12,705 nucleotides of DNA, from positions 16,681-29,385 of the forward strand of contig DEHO01000079.1 of assembly GCA_002351955.1 (NCBI GenBank), in the 5' to 3' direction. This document shows positions 1 to 6,411 of this stretch, one piece after another. The stretch comes from Flavobacteriales bacterium UBA2798. Its GTDB lineage: Bacteria; Bacteroidota; Bacteroidia; Flavobacteriales_D; UBA2798. A program made the translations under genes and the position numbers. The notes beneath the pieces are model-generated. The model saw nothing but the letters and a program-made list of their open reading frames with translations, ran no database searches and was not told where the DNA came from. The first letter of the stretch is position 1. Each line of letters opens with the position of its first letter.

Positions 1-13
1 TTTCCCGATTCAT

Positions 14-21
14 TAAATTTT
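14..21 (+). promoter_or_regulatory. TAAATTTT element just before the first start codon
   Basis: The octamer TAAATTTT ends 3 nt before the ATG at 25. It fits the Bacteroidota sigma-A -7 consensus TAnnTTTG except at its last base, and similar octamers precede three other genes here (3078, 5139, 6255). If it is a -7 box, transcription would start at or next to the start codon. It may instead be A/T-rich initiation context, or the 3' end of an upstream gene cut off by the window edge. Confidence 0.25.
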
Positions 22-24
22 AAT

Positions 25-393
25 ATGCTCAGACTTTCCCTTGCAATTTTCAGTATTGGATTAATGATTCAATTTACTTCCTGTGTGAAACAGAATGAGG
101 AGGATCTGAGCGGAGCAAAATATTGCAAAATTGACACTCCTTCCTTCCAACAACACATTCAGATCATTGTCAACGATCGTTGCATGCCTTGCCATAATGC
201 TTCCAATGCCGAAAGCGGATTTGACCTAAGCAATTATACCAACATAGCTGATATTGCAACAAACGGAGTTTTACAAGGAGTAATCCGGCATGAATCCGGG
301 TACATCCCCATGCCTGCCAGCGCACCAAAAATGCCATTTTGTGAAATTCAGATCATTGATAAATGGATTGAACAAGGCGCTCTAAATAACTAG
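25..393 (+). CDS. small monoheme cytochrome c lipoprotein
   Basis: This 122-residue protein is predicted to be a membrane-anchored c-type cytochrome that shuttles electrons in the periplasm or on the outer membrane. A hydrophobic signal peptide runs to a lipobox-like FTSC with the acylated Cys at residue 20. The next residues (VKQNEED) are acidic, loosely like the surface-export signal of Bacteroidota lipoproteins. The only heme-binding motif is CMPCH at 53-57. Candidate distal ligands are Met96 (YIPMP) or Met103 (KMPF). The C-terminus, with IDKWIEQGALNN, matches the last helix of small cytochromes of this class. Two extra cysteines, Cys34 and Cys106, could form a disulfide. The frame is open upstream to the window edge, but this ATG gives a proper signal peptide. 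It is the first visible gene of a four-gene cluster and is followed 1 nt later by the OB-fold gene. The redox partner is unknown. Confidence 0.85.
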   Translation: MLRLSLAIFSIGLMIQFTSCVKQNEEDLSGAKYCKIDTPSFQQHIQIIVNDRCMPCHNASNAESGFDLSNYTNIADIATNGVLQGVIRHESGYIPMPASAPKMPFCEIQIIDKWIEQGALNN

Positions 394-394
394 C

Positions 395-805
395 ATGAAA
401 AAAATTCTGTTTCTTCTTTTTGCAGCAACATTAATTGCAGGATCGTGGTACGCTTACCGTGAATTCACCAGGAAACCCGGTAATGCCAATTCCGAATCAA
501 CAGATTTCAAATTAACGGCTGAAGAATTACGCGCAGAATTTGATAATGAAGATACCGCCAACAAAAAGCTGTTAAACAAATACATTGAGGTAACCGGAAC
601 TGTTGAATCGGTTTCTCCCAATGAAGGAACTACCGATATCCTCCTTTCCACAGAAGATCCCATGACAGGAATCAATATCCACCTGATCTCAGAGGAAAAT
701 GAAAAAGTTAAATCGGTAAAGCCCGGTGAAAAAATTACAGTTAAAGGAAAATGTAACGGTAAATTATCGGATATTGAACTTAACGCAGGCATTATTCTTG
801 ATTGA
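395..805 (+). CDS. membrane-anchored OB-fold protein (tRNA_anti-like family)
   Basis: The protein has 136 residues. An N-terminal hydrophobic segment (about 4-20) acts as a membrane anchor or uncleaved signal; there is no lipobox. A spacer to about residue 40 follows, then a domain from about 41 to 136 resembling the tRNA_anti-like OB-fold family common in Bacteroidota. Supporting signs are an N-terminal helix (TAEELRAEF), strands such as KYIEVTGTVESV (62-73), the turn and strand GEKITVKGKCNG (111-122) and the closing strand IELNAGIIL. Despite the family name, an exported OB-fold like this need not bind tRNA; its ligand is unknown. The start lies 1 nt after the cytochrome stop, so the two genes are probably translationally coupled. 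The next gene begins 19 nt downstream. Confidence 0.75.
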   Translation: MKKILFLLFAATLIAGSWYAYREFTRKPGNANSESTDFKLTAEELRAEFDNEDTANKKLLNKYIEVTGTVESVSPNEGTTDILLSTEDPMTGINIHLISEENEKVKSVKPGEKITVKGKCNGKLSDIELNAGIILD

Positions 806-824
806 TCCCTCTAAAACCTATTTT

Positions 825-1382
825 ATGCTATCCCGATTTTTACTAATTGCGCTATTCACACTACCCTCTATAAGCGAAGCACAAACAAAGTACTTCACCA
901 AGAAGGGACAAATCTCCTTTTATTCCGATACCCCTGTCGAAAAAATTGAGGCGCACAATAAACGTGTTACTGCAATTCTGGAAAAAGAAAGCGGTAAAAT
1001 TGAATTTTCAGTTCTGATCACTGCATTTGAATTTGAAAAAGCATTGATGCAGGAACACTTCAACGAAAATTATATGGAATCGTCGAAGTACCCTAAATCA
1101 ACATTCAAGGGAAATATTTCGAATATTCAATCCGTCGACTTTTCCAAAGACGGTGAATACCCGCTAACACTTGACGGCGAATTAACCATGCACGGAGTAA
1201 CCCGAAAAGTAAATGAAAAAGGAAAATTGATCATTTCGAAAGGAAAAATTTCGGCCTCTGCAACGATCAATGTAGCATTAAAGGATTACAATATTTCTGT
1301 CCCTTCCGTTGTAGGTGCAAAAATAGCCGAAATCATTCGCGTTGAAATTGTCATTCCTCAATTTGACCTACTTAAAAAATGA
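825..1382 (+). CDS. YceI-family periplasmic lipocalin-like protein
   Basis: The protein has 185 residues from the ATG at 825. The frame stays open back to an ATG at 726, but that would overlap the OB-fold gene by 80 nt and bury the signal peptide, so 825 is preferred. A cleavable signal peptide ends near SEAQ (residue 20). The rest matches the YceI fold, an extended beta-barrel that binds long-chain isoprenoids such as polyprenyl pyrophosphate or quinones in characterised homologues. Family-like segments are HFNENYMESSKYPKSTFKG (78-96) and the strand-turn GELTMHGVTRKV (118-129). The last four bases overlap the next gene (ATGA), so coupling to the beta-barrel is likely. The true ligand cannot be read from sequence; carriage of a hydrophobic redox lipid for the neighbouring cytochrome is an inference. 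Confidence 0.88.
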   Translation: MLSRFLLIALFTLPSISEAQTKYFTKKGQISFYSDTPVEKIEAHNKRVTAILEKESGKIEFSVLITAFEFEKALMQEHFNENYMESSKYPKSTFKGNISNIQSVDFSKDGEYPLTLDGELTMHGVTRKVNEKGKLIISKGKISASATINVALKDYNISVPSVVGAKIAEIIRVEIVIPQFDLLKK

Positions 1383-2269
1383 AACTATTCTGTCTCTCTT
1401 TTATCGCTCTGCATTTAATTTGTATTCCTGAATTGAATGCCCAGGATTTACTAAATGAAATTGAAGGAGATGATGAACTTCAACATGTAAGAGCAAGTTT
1501 TAAAAACCCAAAAGTCATCAACGCTCAATCGCTTGAAACCACACATGCCGGAGTGCTGGATTTTCGTATTTCACACCGCTTTGGCCGACTCAATGGCGGA
1601 TTGTATGAGTTATTCGGACTTGATCAGGCTTCCCTACGTTTAAGTTTCGATTATGGTATTACCGACCGATTTCAGATTGGTGTTGGAAGAAGCACCTATG
1701 AAAAGACGTATGATGGTCATTTAAAATACCGGTTACTGTGGCAAACAGAAGGCAGCAATAAAATGCCATTGAGTCTGGTGTTGTTCTCAACCATGTCGGT
1801 TAATACCCTTCGCTTTCCTAATCTTACTTACGAAAGAACTTTTGTTACCCGACTGAACTATGTTCATCAAATGATTATTGGCAGAAAATTCAACACCGCT
1901 CTCAGTGCAGAAATTCTTCCAACGATAGTACACAGAAACTTTGTGCTAACTTCTGCTGAAAAAAATACGGTTTATGCCATTGGTGGTGCAGCACGTTATA
2001 AGTTTGTTCAGCGTGTGGCTTTTAATGCAGAATATTTTTATGTTCCCGAAGGACAACTTGCTCCTGGATTTACAAATTCGCTTTCACTTGGATTCGATAT
2101 TGAAACCGGTGGACACGTATTTCAGTTGCATTTCACCAATTCCCCTATAATGATTGACAAGGGATTCATCACTGAAACTACAGGAAAATGGAGCAAAGGT
2201 GATATCCACTTCGGATTTAATATCTCAAGGGTTTTCACAATGAAACAACCCAAAAAACCAAAAGAGTAG
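1379..2269 (+). CDS. DUF5777-family outer-membrane beta-barrel protein
   Basis: The protein has 296 residues, with a signal peptide ending near LNAQ (residue 22). The mature part consists of alternating amphipathic strands and contains the characteristic DUF5777 stretch: a VRASFKNPKVINAQS segment (38-51), ISHRFGRLNGG (64-74), YELFGLDQAS (76-85), then DYGITDRFQIGVGRS (91-105) and the YDGHLKYRLL strand (111-120). These proteins are annotated as outer-membrane beta-barrels of unknown function and are often found near YceI proteins in Bacteroidota. The terminal KQPKKPKE tail is basic and extends beyond the last strand (IHFGFNISRVF). The start overlaps the YceI stop by 4 nt. This is the last gene of the cluster and converges on the dehydrogenase gene 14 nt away. 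A role as pore or scaffold for the YceI and cytochrome proteins is inference. Confidence 0.82.
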   Translation: MKLFCLSFIALHLICIPELNAQDLLNEIEGDDELQHVRASFKNPKVINAQSLETTHAGVLDFRISHRFGRLNGGLYELFGLDQASLRLSFDYGITDRFQIGVGRSTYEKTYDGHLKYRLLWQTEGSNKMPLSLVLFSTMSVNTLRFPNLTYERTFVTRLNYVHQMIIGRKFNTALSAEILPTIVHRNFVLTSAEKNTVYAIGGAARYKFVQRVAFNAEYFYVPEGQLAPGFTNSLSLGFDIETGGHVFQLHFTNSPIMIDKGFITETTGKWSKGDIHFGFNISRVFTMKQPKKPKE

Positions 2270-2282
2270 AATTTAGAACCCG

Positions 2283-2315
2283 ATCAGGTTGCTTTCTGTT
2301 TCCTGATAATTTTTC
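2283..2315 (+). terminator. possible terminator of the four-gene + strand cluster
   Basis: ATCAGG (2283-2288) and CCTGAT (2302-2307) form a 6-bp stem with a 13-nt loop, followed on the + strand by AATTTTT. The stem is short and the loop long, and the element lies inside the last codons of the convergent dehydrogenase gene. It is a weak candidate, supported mainly by its position 13 nt after the DUF5777 stop. Confidence 0.35.
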
Positions 2316-3078
2316 CAAAAAGCCTCGGGAAAAACCGTTTGAGCGTTACTGCTTTTAGTTCTTTTCCCCCAACAAAAAGCTCCTCTTTTCCGGCGCTGAC
2401 ACCTCTTAAAATTACTTTCGCACATTCATCAGCAGGCATGCCTGTCTCCTGGTTGTGATCCATTACACCATGGGCATTGCCATCCTTACTTAGTGCATTG
2501 AGCGAAATATTTGTATTGATCTTTCCGGGACAAACAATGGTGATGCGAATTCCGTTCTTCTCCTCTTCCAATCGCAACGATTCATAAAAACCATGCAATG
2601 CATGTTTGGCTGCGGAATAGGCAGAACGTAAATAAAAACCGAATTTCCCGGCAATACTGCTCATTACAATGATTGTTCCGCTGCCCTGTTGTTTCATTTG
2701 TGGCAACACAGCTTTTGTAAGGGCAATACTTCCAAAATAATTGACTTCCATAATTTTCCTGTCAACTTCCATTGGCGTTTCAGATGCGTTTGCACGCTGA
2801 GAAATCCCACCATTGTTTACAAGAAAATCGATTCTGCCAAATTGCAAAACGACTTTATTTACCAATACAGGAAATTCTTCCTGCTTTTCAAGATCCAGGG
2901 GAAGGATAAAAACATTTTCAGGATTTGCACAGGCATTGCGTACGCGCTCCAACTCGGATGAACGCCGTGCAGACAAAACCAGCCGCGCACCATTCCCGGA
3001 AAAGGCATAAGCCAACTCCTCACCTATTCCGGATGAAGCACCGGTTATCCAGACAACTTTGTTTTGAAAATTAGTCAT
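2284..3078 (-). CDS. short-chain dehydrogenase/reductase (SDR), DHRS7-like
   Basis: A 264-residue classical SDR oxidoreductase with a Rossmann fold, expected to reduce or oxidise a hydroxyl/carbonyl substrate with NAD(P)(H) in the cytoplasm. Counting from the chosen start, residues are two fewer than these positions in the longer TTG-initiated frame: cofactor motif TGASSGIG at 14-21, NNGG at 90-93, catalytic Asn115, Ser143, Tyr156 and Lys160 (YSAAK). The SAR/R pair at 38-41 after the second strand favours NADP(H). A CPG motif follows the fifth strand (185-187). A TTG at 3084 is in frame, but the ATG at 3078 gives the usual short lead-in to the first strand. Overall similarity in pattern is to the DHRS7/7B branch, whose substrates are lipids, retinoids or steroids; the substrate here is unknown. 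It lies 54 nt after the T9SS protein gene on the same strand. Confidence 0.9.
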   Translation of the reverse strand: MTNFQNKVVWITGASSGIGEELAYAFSGNGARLVLSARRSSELERVRNACANPENVFILPLDLEKQEEFPVLVNKVVLQFGRIDFLVNNGGISQRANASETPMEVDRKIMEVNYFGSIALTKAVLPQMKQQGSGTIIVMSSIAGKFGFYLRSAYSAAKHALHGFYESLRLEEEKNGIRITIVCPGKINTNISLNALSKDGNAHGVMDHNQETGMPADECAKVILRGVSAGKEELFVGGKELKAVTLKRFFPRLFGKIIRKQKAT

Positions 3079-3081
3079 GTC

Positions 3082-3089
3082 CAAATTTA
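3082..3089 (-). promoter_or_regulatory. TAnnTTTG-type element before the SDR gene
   Basis: On the minus strand TAAATTTG matches the Bacteroidota -7 consensus TAnnTTTG exactly and ends 3 nt before the ATG at 3078. No clear TTTG -33 box is visible at the usual distance. If used, the transcript would be nearly leaderless. Confidence 0.3.
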
Positions 3090-3092
3090 ACA

Positions 3093-3119
3093 GAAATGCA
3101 TCACTTAATACTGCATTTC
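3093..3119 (-). terminator. hairpin between the T9SS protein and SDR genes
   Basis: GAAATGCA (3093-3100) and TGCATTTC (3112-3119) form a perfect 8-bp stem with an 11-nt loop, starting 13 nt downstream of the T9SS gene stop on the minus strand. The following minus-strand sequence is A/T-rich (TGTTAAATTTGG) but has no true U-run. It could be a weak terminator, an mRNA 3'-end stabiliser, or an operator-like palindrome for the SDR gene. Confidence 0.4.
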
Positions 3120-3132
3120 CGTCAAGCAGGAA

Positions 3133-5139
3133 TTATTCTTTAATGAACTTGACATTCAATTGCGATGCCTCACCTGAAATGCGGGCAACATAGATTCCCG
3201 GAACAAGTGATTGCACATCTACAGTAACATTCTCAGAAACTTGTTGCGTGCTGATCAGTTTTCCTGTAACATCGAAAATCTCAAGAGCAAATACCCTGTT
3301 TGCGGGCAATCCGCTAATGCTTAAATGGCTCGTTGCAGGATTTGGAAATACCTGCAGGTTTTGTGATAACTCTTCCTGCACGGAAACAGTGCTGCCTTCT
3401 ACAACCACAAGGTGGGAATTAATAGCAGGATTGTTTATCACATCCACTACACCGCTAGGCCAGCAAATGGTGATTTTTTCGATAGCAGTTTCCTGACCAA
3501 TTCCGAAATGAGCATTGAGCGTTTGCATTGAGCTAAAAGCCTGACCACTTCTCACATCACGAATCTGAGAGCCACTTGCGGTTTGCACTGTAACACGTGC
3601 GCCAATTCCGTTTTTATTGCTCTGCACTCCAACAGTTGAAACGACGATGTAATTGTTGGACGTTAAATTGTTTTTGTAAATAGTTGTGCCCGCAACAAGG
3701 TCAAGCGCACCATCCTGATTGAGGTCTCCAACCGCAGCTCCTGCCACCGGTGAAGTTGATGCGGTAAATGTCATGTCGCCATCATTAAACATAATCAAAC
3801 CACCCAAACCATATACATCAACCCAACCATCGTTATTGAAATCACCTGGATAGTTTTCTATTCCAAGATTACTGTAATACAAATCAAAACCTGAACCGGC
3901 TGTAATATTTGTAAATGTTCCGTTACCGTTGTTGCGGTAGAGTTTATGACTTAATCCTCCCCAGTTGCTTGATGCGCCCATAAATACATCCATGTCGCCG
4001 TCATTATCAAAATCTGCCCATGTAGAAGACCAGTTCTCGGTTGCATCATTCAATCCTGCAGCGACGCCAACACTGGTGTATGTGCCATCACCGTTGTTTC
4101 TGTGAAGCTGATCGATCGGATCACTTCCACATTTGGCTATGTATAGATCCATGTCGCAATCGTTATCGTAATCGATCCAAACTGAACCGTAATTTCCTCC
4201 ATTTGCACCGAGTCCGCCCTGGTTCCAGGTGAATCCTCCTGATCCGTTACTGATATAAAAAACATTCGCATCAATATCATGACAGACAAACGCATCCGCA
4301 ATTCCATCGTTGTTAATGTCGACTACATTGGTGCGCTGTGAGAAAATGTATTGTCCTCCCGAATAATGCGTGTAAGCTGTTCCGGTAGAGTTCGCCATAA
4401 TAATACTAGCACCACTTCCACCACCGTAAATTAGATCATTGTATCCGTTGTTATCCATATCACCACCTGCAATACTCCAGGATGGCGCATTGGTAACTGT
4501 GCCTGAAATGGTATGCGTAGTTGAAGTGAACGTTGCAGGAGCTGTCTGGTAATGCACCCTCAATGTGTTTCCTGATGTATAGACAATATCATCAATATGA
4601 TCTCCATTCATATCCATTACACAACGACTATTATCGCCATTGGGAATTCCCTGAGTGGTGAAAGTGATCAATTGCGGAATGGGACCGCCACCACCACCGG
4701 TTGAAACGTATGAAATGGTAAAATCAATCGGCATGTTTCCCCAATACGTATCAAAAACAATATAATACGTTGTTCCTGCAGTCGCTGCAAATGTTGCAAT
4801 GGATAAAAACGCAGATTCATCATCACCATAAGCAATACAGCTTAGAGCGCCACATGTTCCGCTGAAAACCGAAATACGTGTATCTAATCCGGTATTGGTA
4901 GAAGTAACTGTGCTTACTCTTACGTTCGTATCGACTGCCGGTGTGAACGTGTACCACAGAAAAGATTCAGATCCATTTAACACCATGCAATGCGCAGGTG
5001 CCGGAGGTGTTGTTCCAAAAGAGGTAGAAGCAGTTGTTGTTCCTAAAACAGCAGGGATAGCCGTGGCACAACTTTGTTGCGCATAGAGATGCATTGCACT
5101 GAACAATGTCATAATACTAAGTAGAATTCTTTTTTGCAT
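3133..5139 (-). CDS. T9SS-secreted FG-GAP/VCBS propeller protein with ASPIC/UnbV domain
   Basis: A 668-residue secreted protein. In order it has a signal peptide (1-20), a beta-sandwich of the PPC-like type (about 22-146; WYTFTP at 62-67 and TTYYIVFDTYW at 123-133), a Gly5 linker (148-152), and a repeat region with seven Asp-rich calcium-loop motifs starting at residues 176, 227, 274, 323, 376, 433 and 472 (for example DFDNDGDMD and DINNDGIAD). The count fits a seven-bladed FG-GAP/VCBS beta-propeller. An ASPIC/UnbV domain (about 500-575, with GIGARV and the WPSG turn) and a type A T9SS sorting domain (about 595-668: VFPNPA, IFDVTGKLI, PGIYVARI) follow. The sorting domain directs export across the outer membrane and usually surface attachment or release. 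Blade 4 reads DYDNDCDMD, with Cys328 in place of the usual Gly. The gene follows the diheme cytochrome by 33 nt. The function is unknown; adhesion or substrate binding are family-level guesses. Confidence 0.9.
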   Translation of the reverse strand: MQKRILLSIMTLFSAMHLYAQQSCATAIPAVLGTTTASTSFGTTPPAPAHCMVLNGSESFLWYTFTPAVDTNVRVSTVTSTNTGLDTRISVFSGTCGALSCIAYGDDESAFLSIATFAATAGTTYYIVFDTYWGNMPIDFTISYVSTGGGGGPIPQLITFTTQGIPNGDNSRCVMDMNGDHIDDIVYTSGNTLRVHYQTAPATFTSTTHTISGTVTNAPSWSIAGGDMDNNGYNDLIYGGGSGASIIMANSTGTAYTHYSGGQYIFSQRTNVVDINNDGIADAFVCHDIDANVFYISNGSGGFTWNQGGLGANGGNYGSVWIDYDNDCDMDLYIAKCGSDPIDQLHRNNGDGTYTSVGVAAGLNDATENWSSTWADFDNDGDMDVFMGASSNWGGLSHKLYRNNGNGTFTNITAGSGFDLYYSNLGIENYPGDFNNDGWVDVYGLGGLIMFNDGDMTFTASTSPVAGAAVGDLNQDGALDLVAGTTIYKNNLTSNNYIVVSTVGVQSNKNGIGARVTVQTASGSQIRDVRSGQAFSSMQTLNAHFGIGQETAIEKITICWPSGVVDVINNPAINSHLVVVEGSTVSVQEELSQNLQVFPNPATSHLSISGLPANRVFALEIFDVTGKLISTQQVSENVTVDVQSLVPGIYVARISGEASQLNVKFIKE

Positions 5140-5145
5140 AACTGT

Positions 5146-5153
5146 AAAATTTA
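5146..5153 (-). promoter_or_regulatory. TAAATTTT element before the T9SS protein gene
   Basis: On the minus strand TAAATTTT lies 6 nt before the ATG at 5139, inside the 33-nt gap after the diheme cytochrome. It fits TAnnTTTG except at the last base, and an ATTG lies 20 nt upstream, near the expected -33 position. It may let this gene be transcribed apart from the cytochrome, or it may just be A/T-rich start context. Confidence 0.25.
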
Positions 5154-5172
5154 TTTTCTGGTTTGGAGGTGC

Positions 5173-6255
5173 TCAATTACAAATCGGAGTGAGTGATAAA
5201 ATATATTGACCAAGGAGATCGACTGCTTCCTGATGCACAACACTACGTCCAAGCAATGGCATCATGTATTGCGGATCAGTACTGCTCATTCGGAAATGCA
5301 TAACAGAACGTGCAATGTTTGAACGCGCAATTACATGGGTGAGCTGGGGAGTAATAAACTGTTGCGGAATTTCACAAACTCCCAACATAGCCGGATCAAG
5401 TGTTTTGAAAAACTCAAGCCGAATTGGCCGGTAATTGCAATGTCCACCATCACTATGGCAAAATCCACAATTAATATCCAAATAAGAACGAACTCGTGTT
5501 TCAAGCGGCTGAGTGTCGTCAGTCCAATCTGCTACACGCGCGATTGTACCCGGAACATTTCCTGTAAGGTATCCGACTTCCTGCCATTTTACAAGCTGAT
5601 TTTTTACGCCATCTGGATACGAAAAATCCTTATCGAGGTTCTGAGGTTTTGGCGCAATCGGAATTTTATTCCCATTGGATTTATGACAAGTGAAACACTC
5701 AACTTCCGAAGGAATACGAAATGTCAATGATTGATTATCGCCTTGATCGTCGATCCATTGAACAGGAACATAACTTCCATTAGTTTCATAAACAGCTTCC
5801 GACTGATCCTGATTCCAGATGTAATCTGCAAATTTCCATTCTCCTTCTTTTTTGTAAAGAAGTCTTGTCTCCAAAATTTTTCGCTCGCCGGATGGAACAA
5901 CATTATCGTAATAGAAGTTTTTAATGAACACTGTTCCATCCGGAAAATCGAATAGACTATGATCGGAAACATATTGTGCGCTGCTATCTTTCATCATCCA
6001 CACAAATCGTGATTTATGCGCATAATCAGAAAAGAGCGGTGTAATGGGTTCGTAAGGCAACACTCTTTCGTTCGGGTTCAAATTTTTTAATGCACCCGTA
6101 AAAAATTTATAATCGCTTAACTTAGGATAAGGAACCTGATCGAGATTAAACACAACTCCGGTATCCTCATCCGGAATATCATCCGGAATAGGGACATCTC
6201 TTCTGCAGGCTGCAATAAATGCAAGCGCAAAAACAAAAAAGAGTGTTCTGATCAT
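5173..6255 (-). CDS. diheme c-type cytochrome lipoprotein, SO_2930/HNE_0200-type
   Basis: The protein has 360 residues from the ATG at 6255. Upstream in-frame starts exist (ATG 6282, TTG 6294), but 6255 puts a compact signal peptide directly before the lipobox FIAAC, with Cys17 as the lipidated residue. Two heme motifs are present: CFTCH (187-191) and CGFCH (263-267). Matching family landmarks are LSDYKFF near the N-terminus, PLFSDYAHKSRF (73-84), FDFPDGTV (102-109), ETRLLY (129-134), KIPIAPKPQNL (197-207) and RSYLDINC before heme 2. The C-terminal PQYMMPLLGR holds Met331/332, a possible axial ligand. Extra cysteines follow heme 2 (GGHC, GVC) and sit near the C-terminus. The family has no firm function that I know; members look like periplasmic or outer-membrane electron-transfer proteins. 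The gene leads a unit with the T9SS propeller protein. Confidence 0.87.
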   Translation of the reverse strand: MIRTLFFVFALAFIAACRRDVPIPDDIPDEDTGVVFNLDQVPYPKLSDYKFFTGALKNLNPNERVLPYEPITPLFSDYAHKSRFVWMMKDSSAQYVSDHSLFDFPDGTVFIKNFYYDNVVPSGERKILETRLLYKKEGEWKFADYIWNQDQSEAVYETNGSYVPVQWIDDQGDNQSLTFRIPSEVECFTCHKSNGNKIPIAPKPQNLDKDFSYPDGVKNQLVKWQEVGYLTGNVPGTIARVADWTDDTQPLETRVRSYLDINCGFCHSDGGHCNYRPIRLEFFKTLDPAMLGVCEIPQQFITPQLTHVIARSNIARSVMHFRMSSTDPQYMMPLLGRSVVHQEAVDLLGQYILSLTPICN

Positions 6256-6261
6256 AGCTAC

Positions 6262-6269
6262 TAAATGTA
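6262..6269 (-). promoter_or_regulatory. possible promoter -7 element of the diheme cytochrome gene
   Basis: On the minus strand TACATTTA ends 6 nt before the ATG at 6255 and matches TAnnTTTG at all but the last position. A T7 run precedes it, and GGTTGTTT lies about 19-22 nt upstream where a -33 box is expected. Because the preceding operon ends in a strong terminator, a promoter must lie in 6256-6373; this is the best candidate I see. Confidence 0.3.
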
Positions 6270-6309
6270 AAAAAAAGTCCATTACCCTAAACAACCGATC
6301 CCACTTTCA

Positions 6310-6330
6310 ATTCCTGAATTCAGAAGGAAT
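6310..6330. repeat. palindrome in the promoter region of the diheme cytochrome
   Basis: The perfect 10-nt palindrome CTGAATTCAG (6314-6323) is partly enclosed by ATTCC (6310-6314) and GGAAT (6326-6330). It lies about 60-75 nt upstream of the cytochrome start and downstream of the dcw terminator, where an activator or repressor could bind. It may be chance in A/T-rich sequence. Apart from this and the -7 candidate, the 6256-6373 spacer holds nothing I recognise. Confidence 0.25.
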
Positions 6331-6373
6331 GCGATTGTAGACCGGTAATACTCTGAAATACACACTACTTCCC

Positions 6374-6404
6374 AAAAACAAAAACCCCCGCACAAGAGCG
6401 GGGG
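6374..6404 (-). terminator. strong intrinsic terminator of the dcw operon
   Basis: On the minus strand GCCCCCGC (stem CCCCCGC) pairs with GCGGGGG across a 6-nt loop (TCTTGT), followed at once by TTTTTGTTTTT. The 7-bp stem is all G/C, spans 6385-6404 and can be extended by A-T pairs at its base. It starts 33 nt after the yqeY stop. This is a textbook rho-independent terminator and marks the end of the murG-to-yqeY transcription unit. Confidence 0.93.
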
Positions 6405-6411
6405 CTTCGTT

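Noticed and set aside
454..792. Open frame of 112 codons on the minus strand opposite the OB-fold gene
   Set aside because: It is entirely antisense to a well-supported gene in a tight operon, and its translation shows no recognisable domain, signal or start context.
726..824. Upstream 33-codon extension of the YceI gene
   Set aside because: It would overlap the OB-fold gene and place 33 residues before a clear signal peptide; the ATG at 825 gives the normal secreted form.
2277..2290. Imperfect palindrome AACCCGATCAGGTT as a bidirectional terminator
   Set aside because: It has two mismatches, almost no loop and no U-run on the minus strand; the overlapping ATCAGG/CCTGAT stem with a T-run is the better candidate for the + strand.
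5335..5730. Open frame of 131 codons on the + strand within the diheme cytochrome gene
   Set aside because: It is a shadow of the cytochrome, whose two heme motifs and family landmarks are intact on the minus strand.
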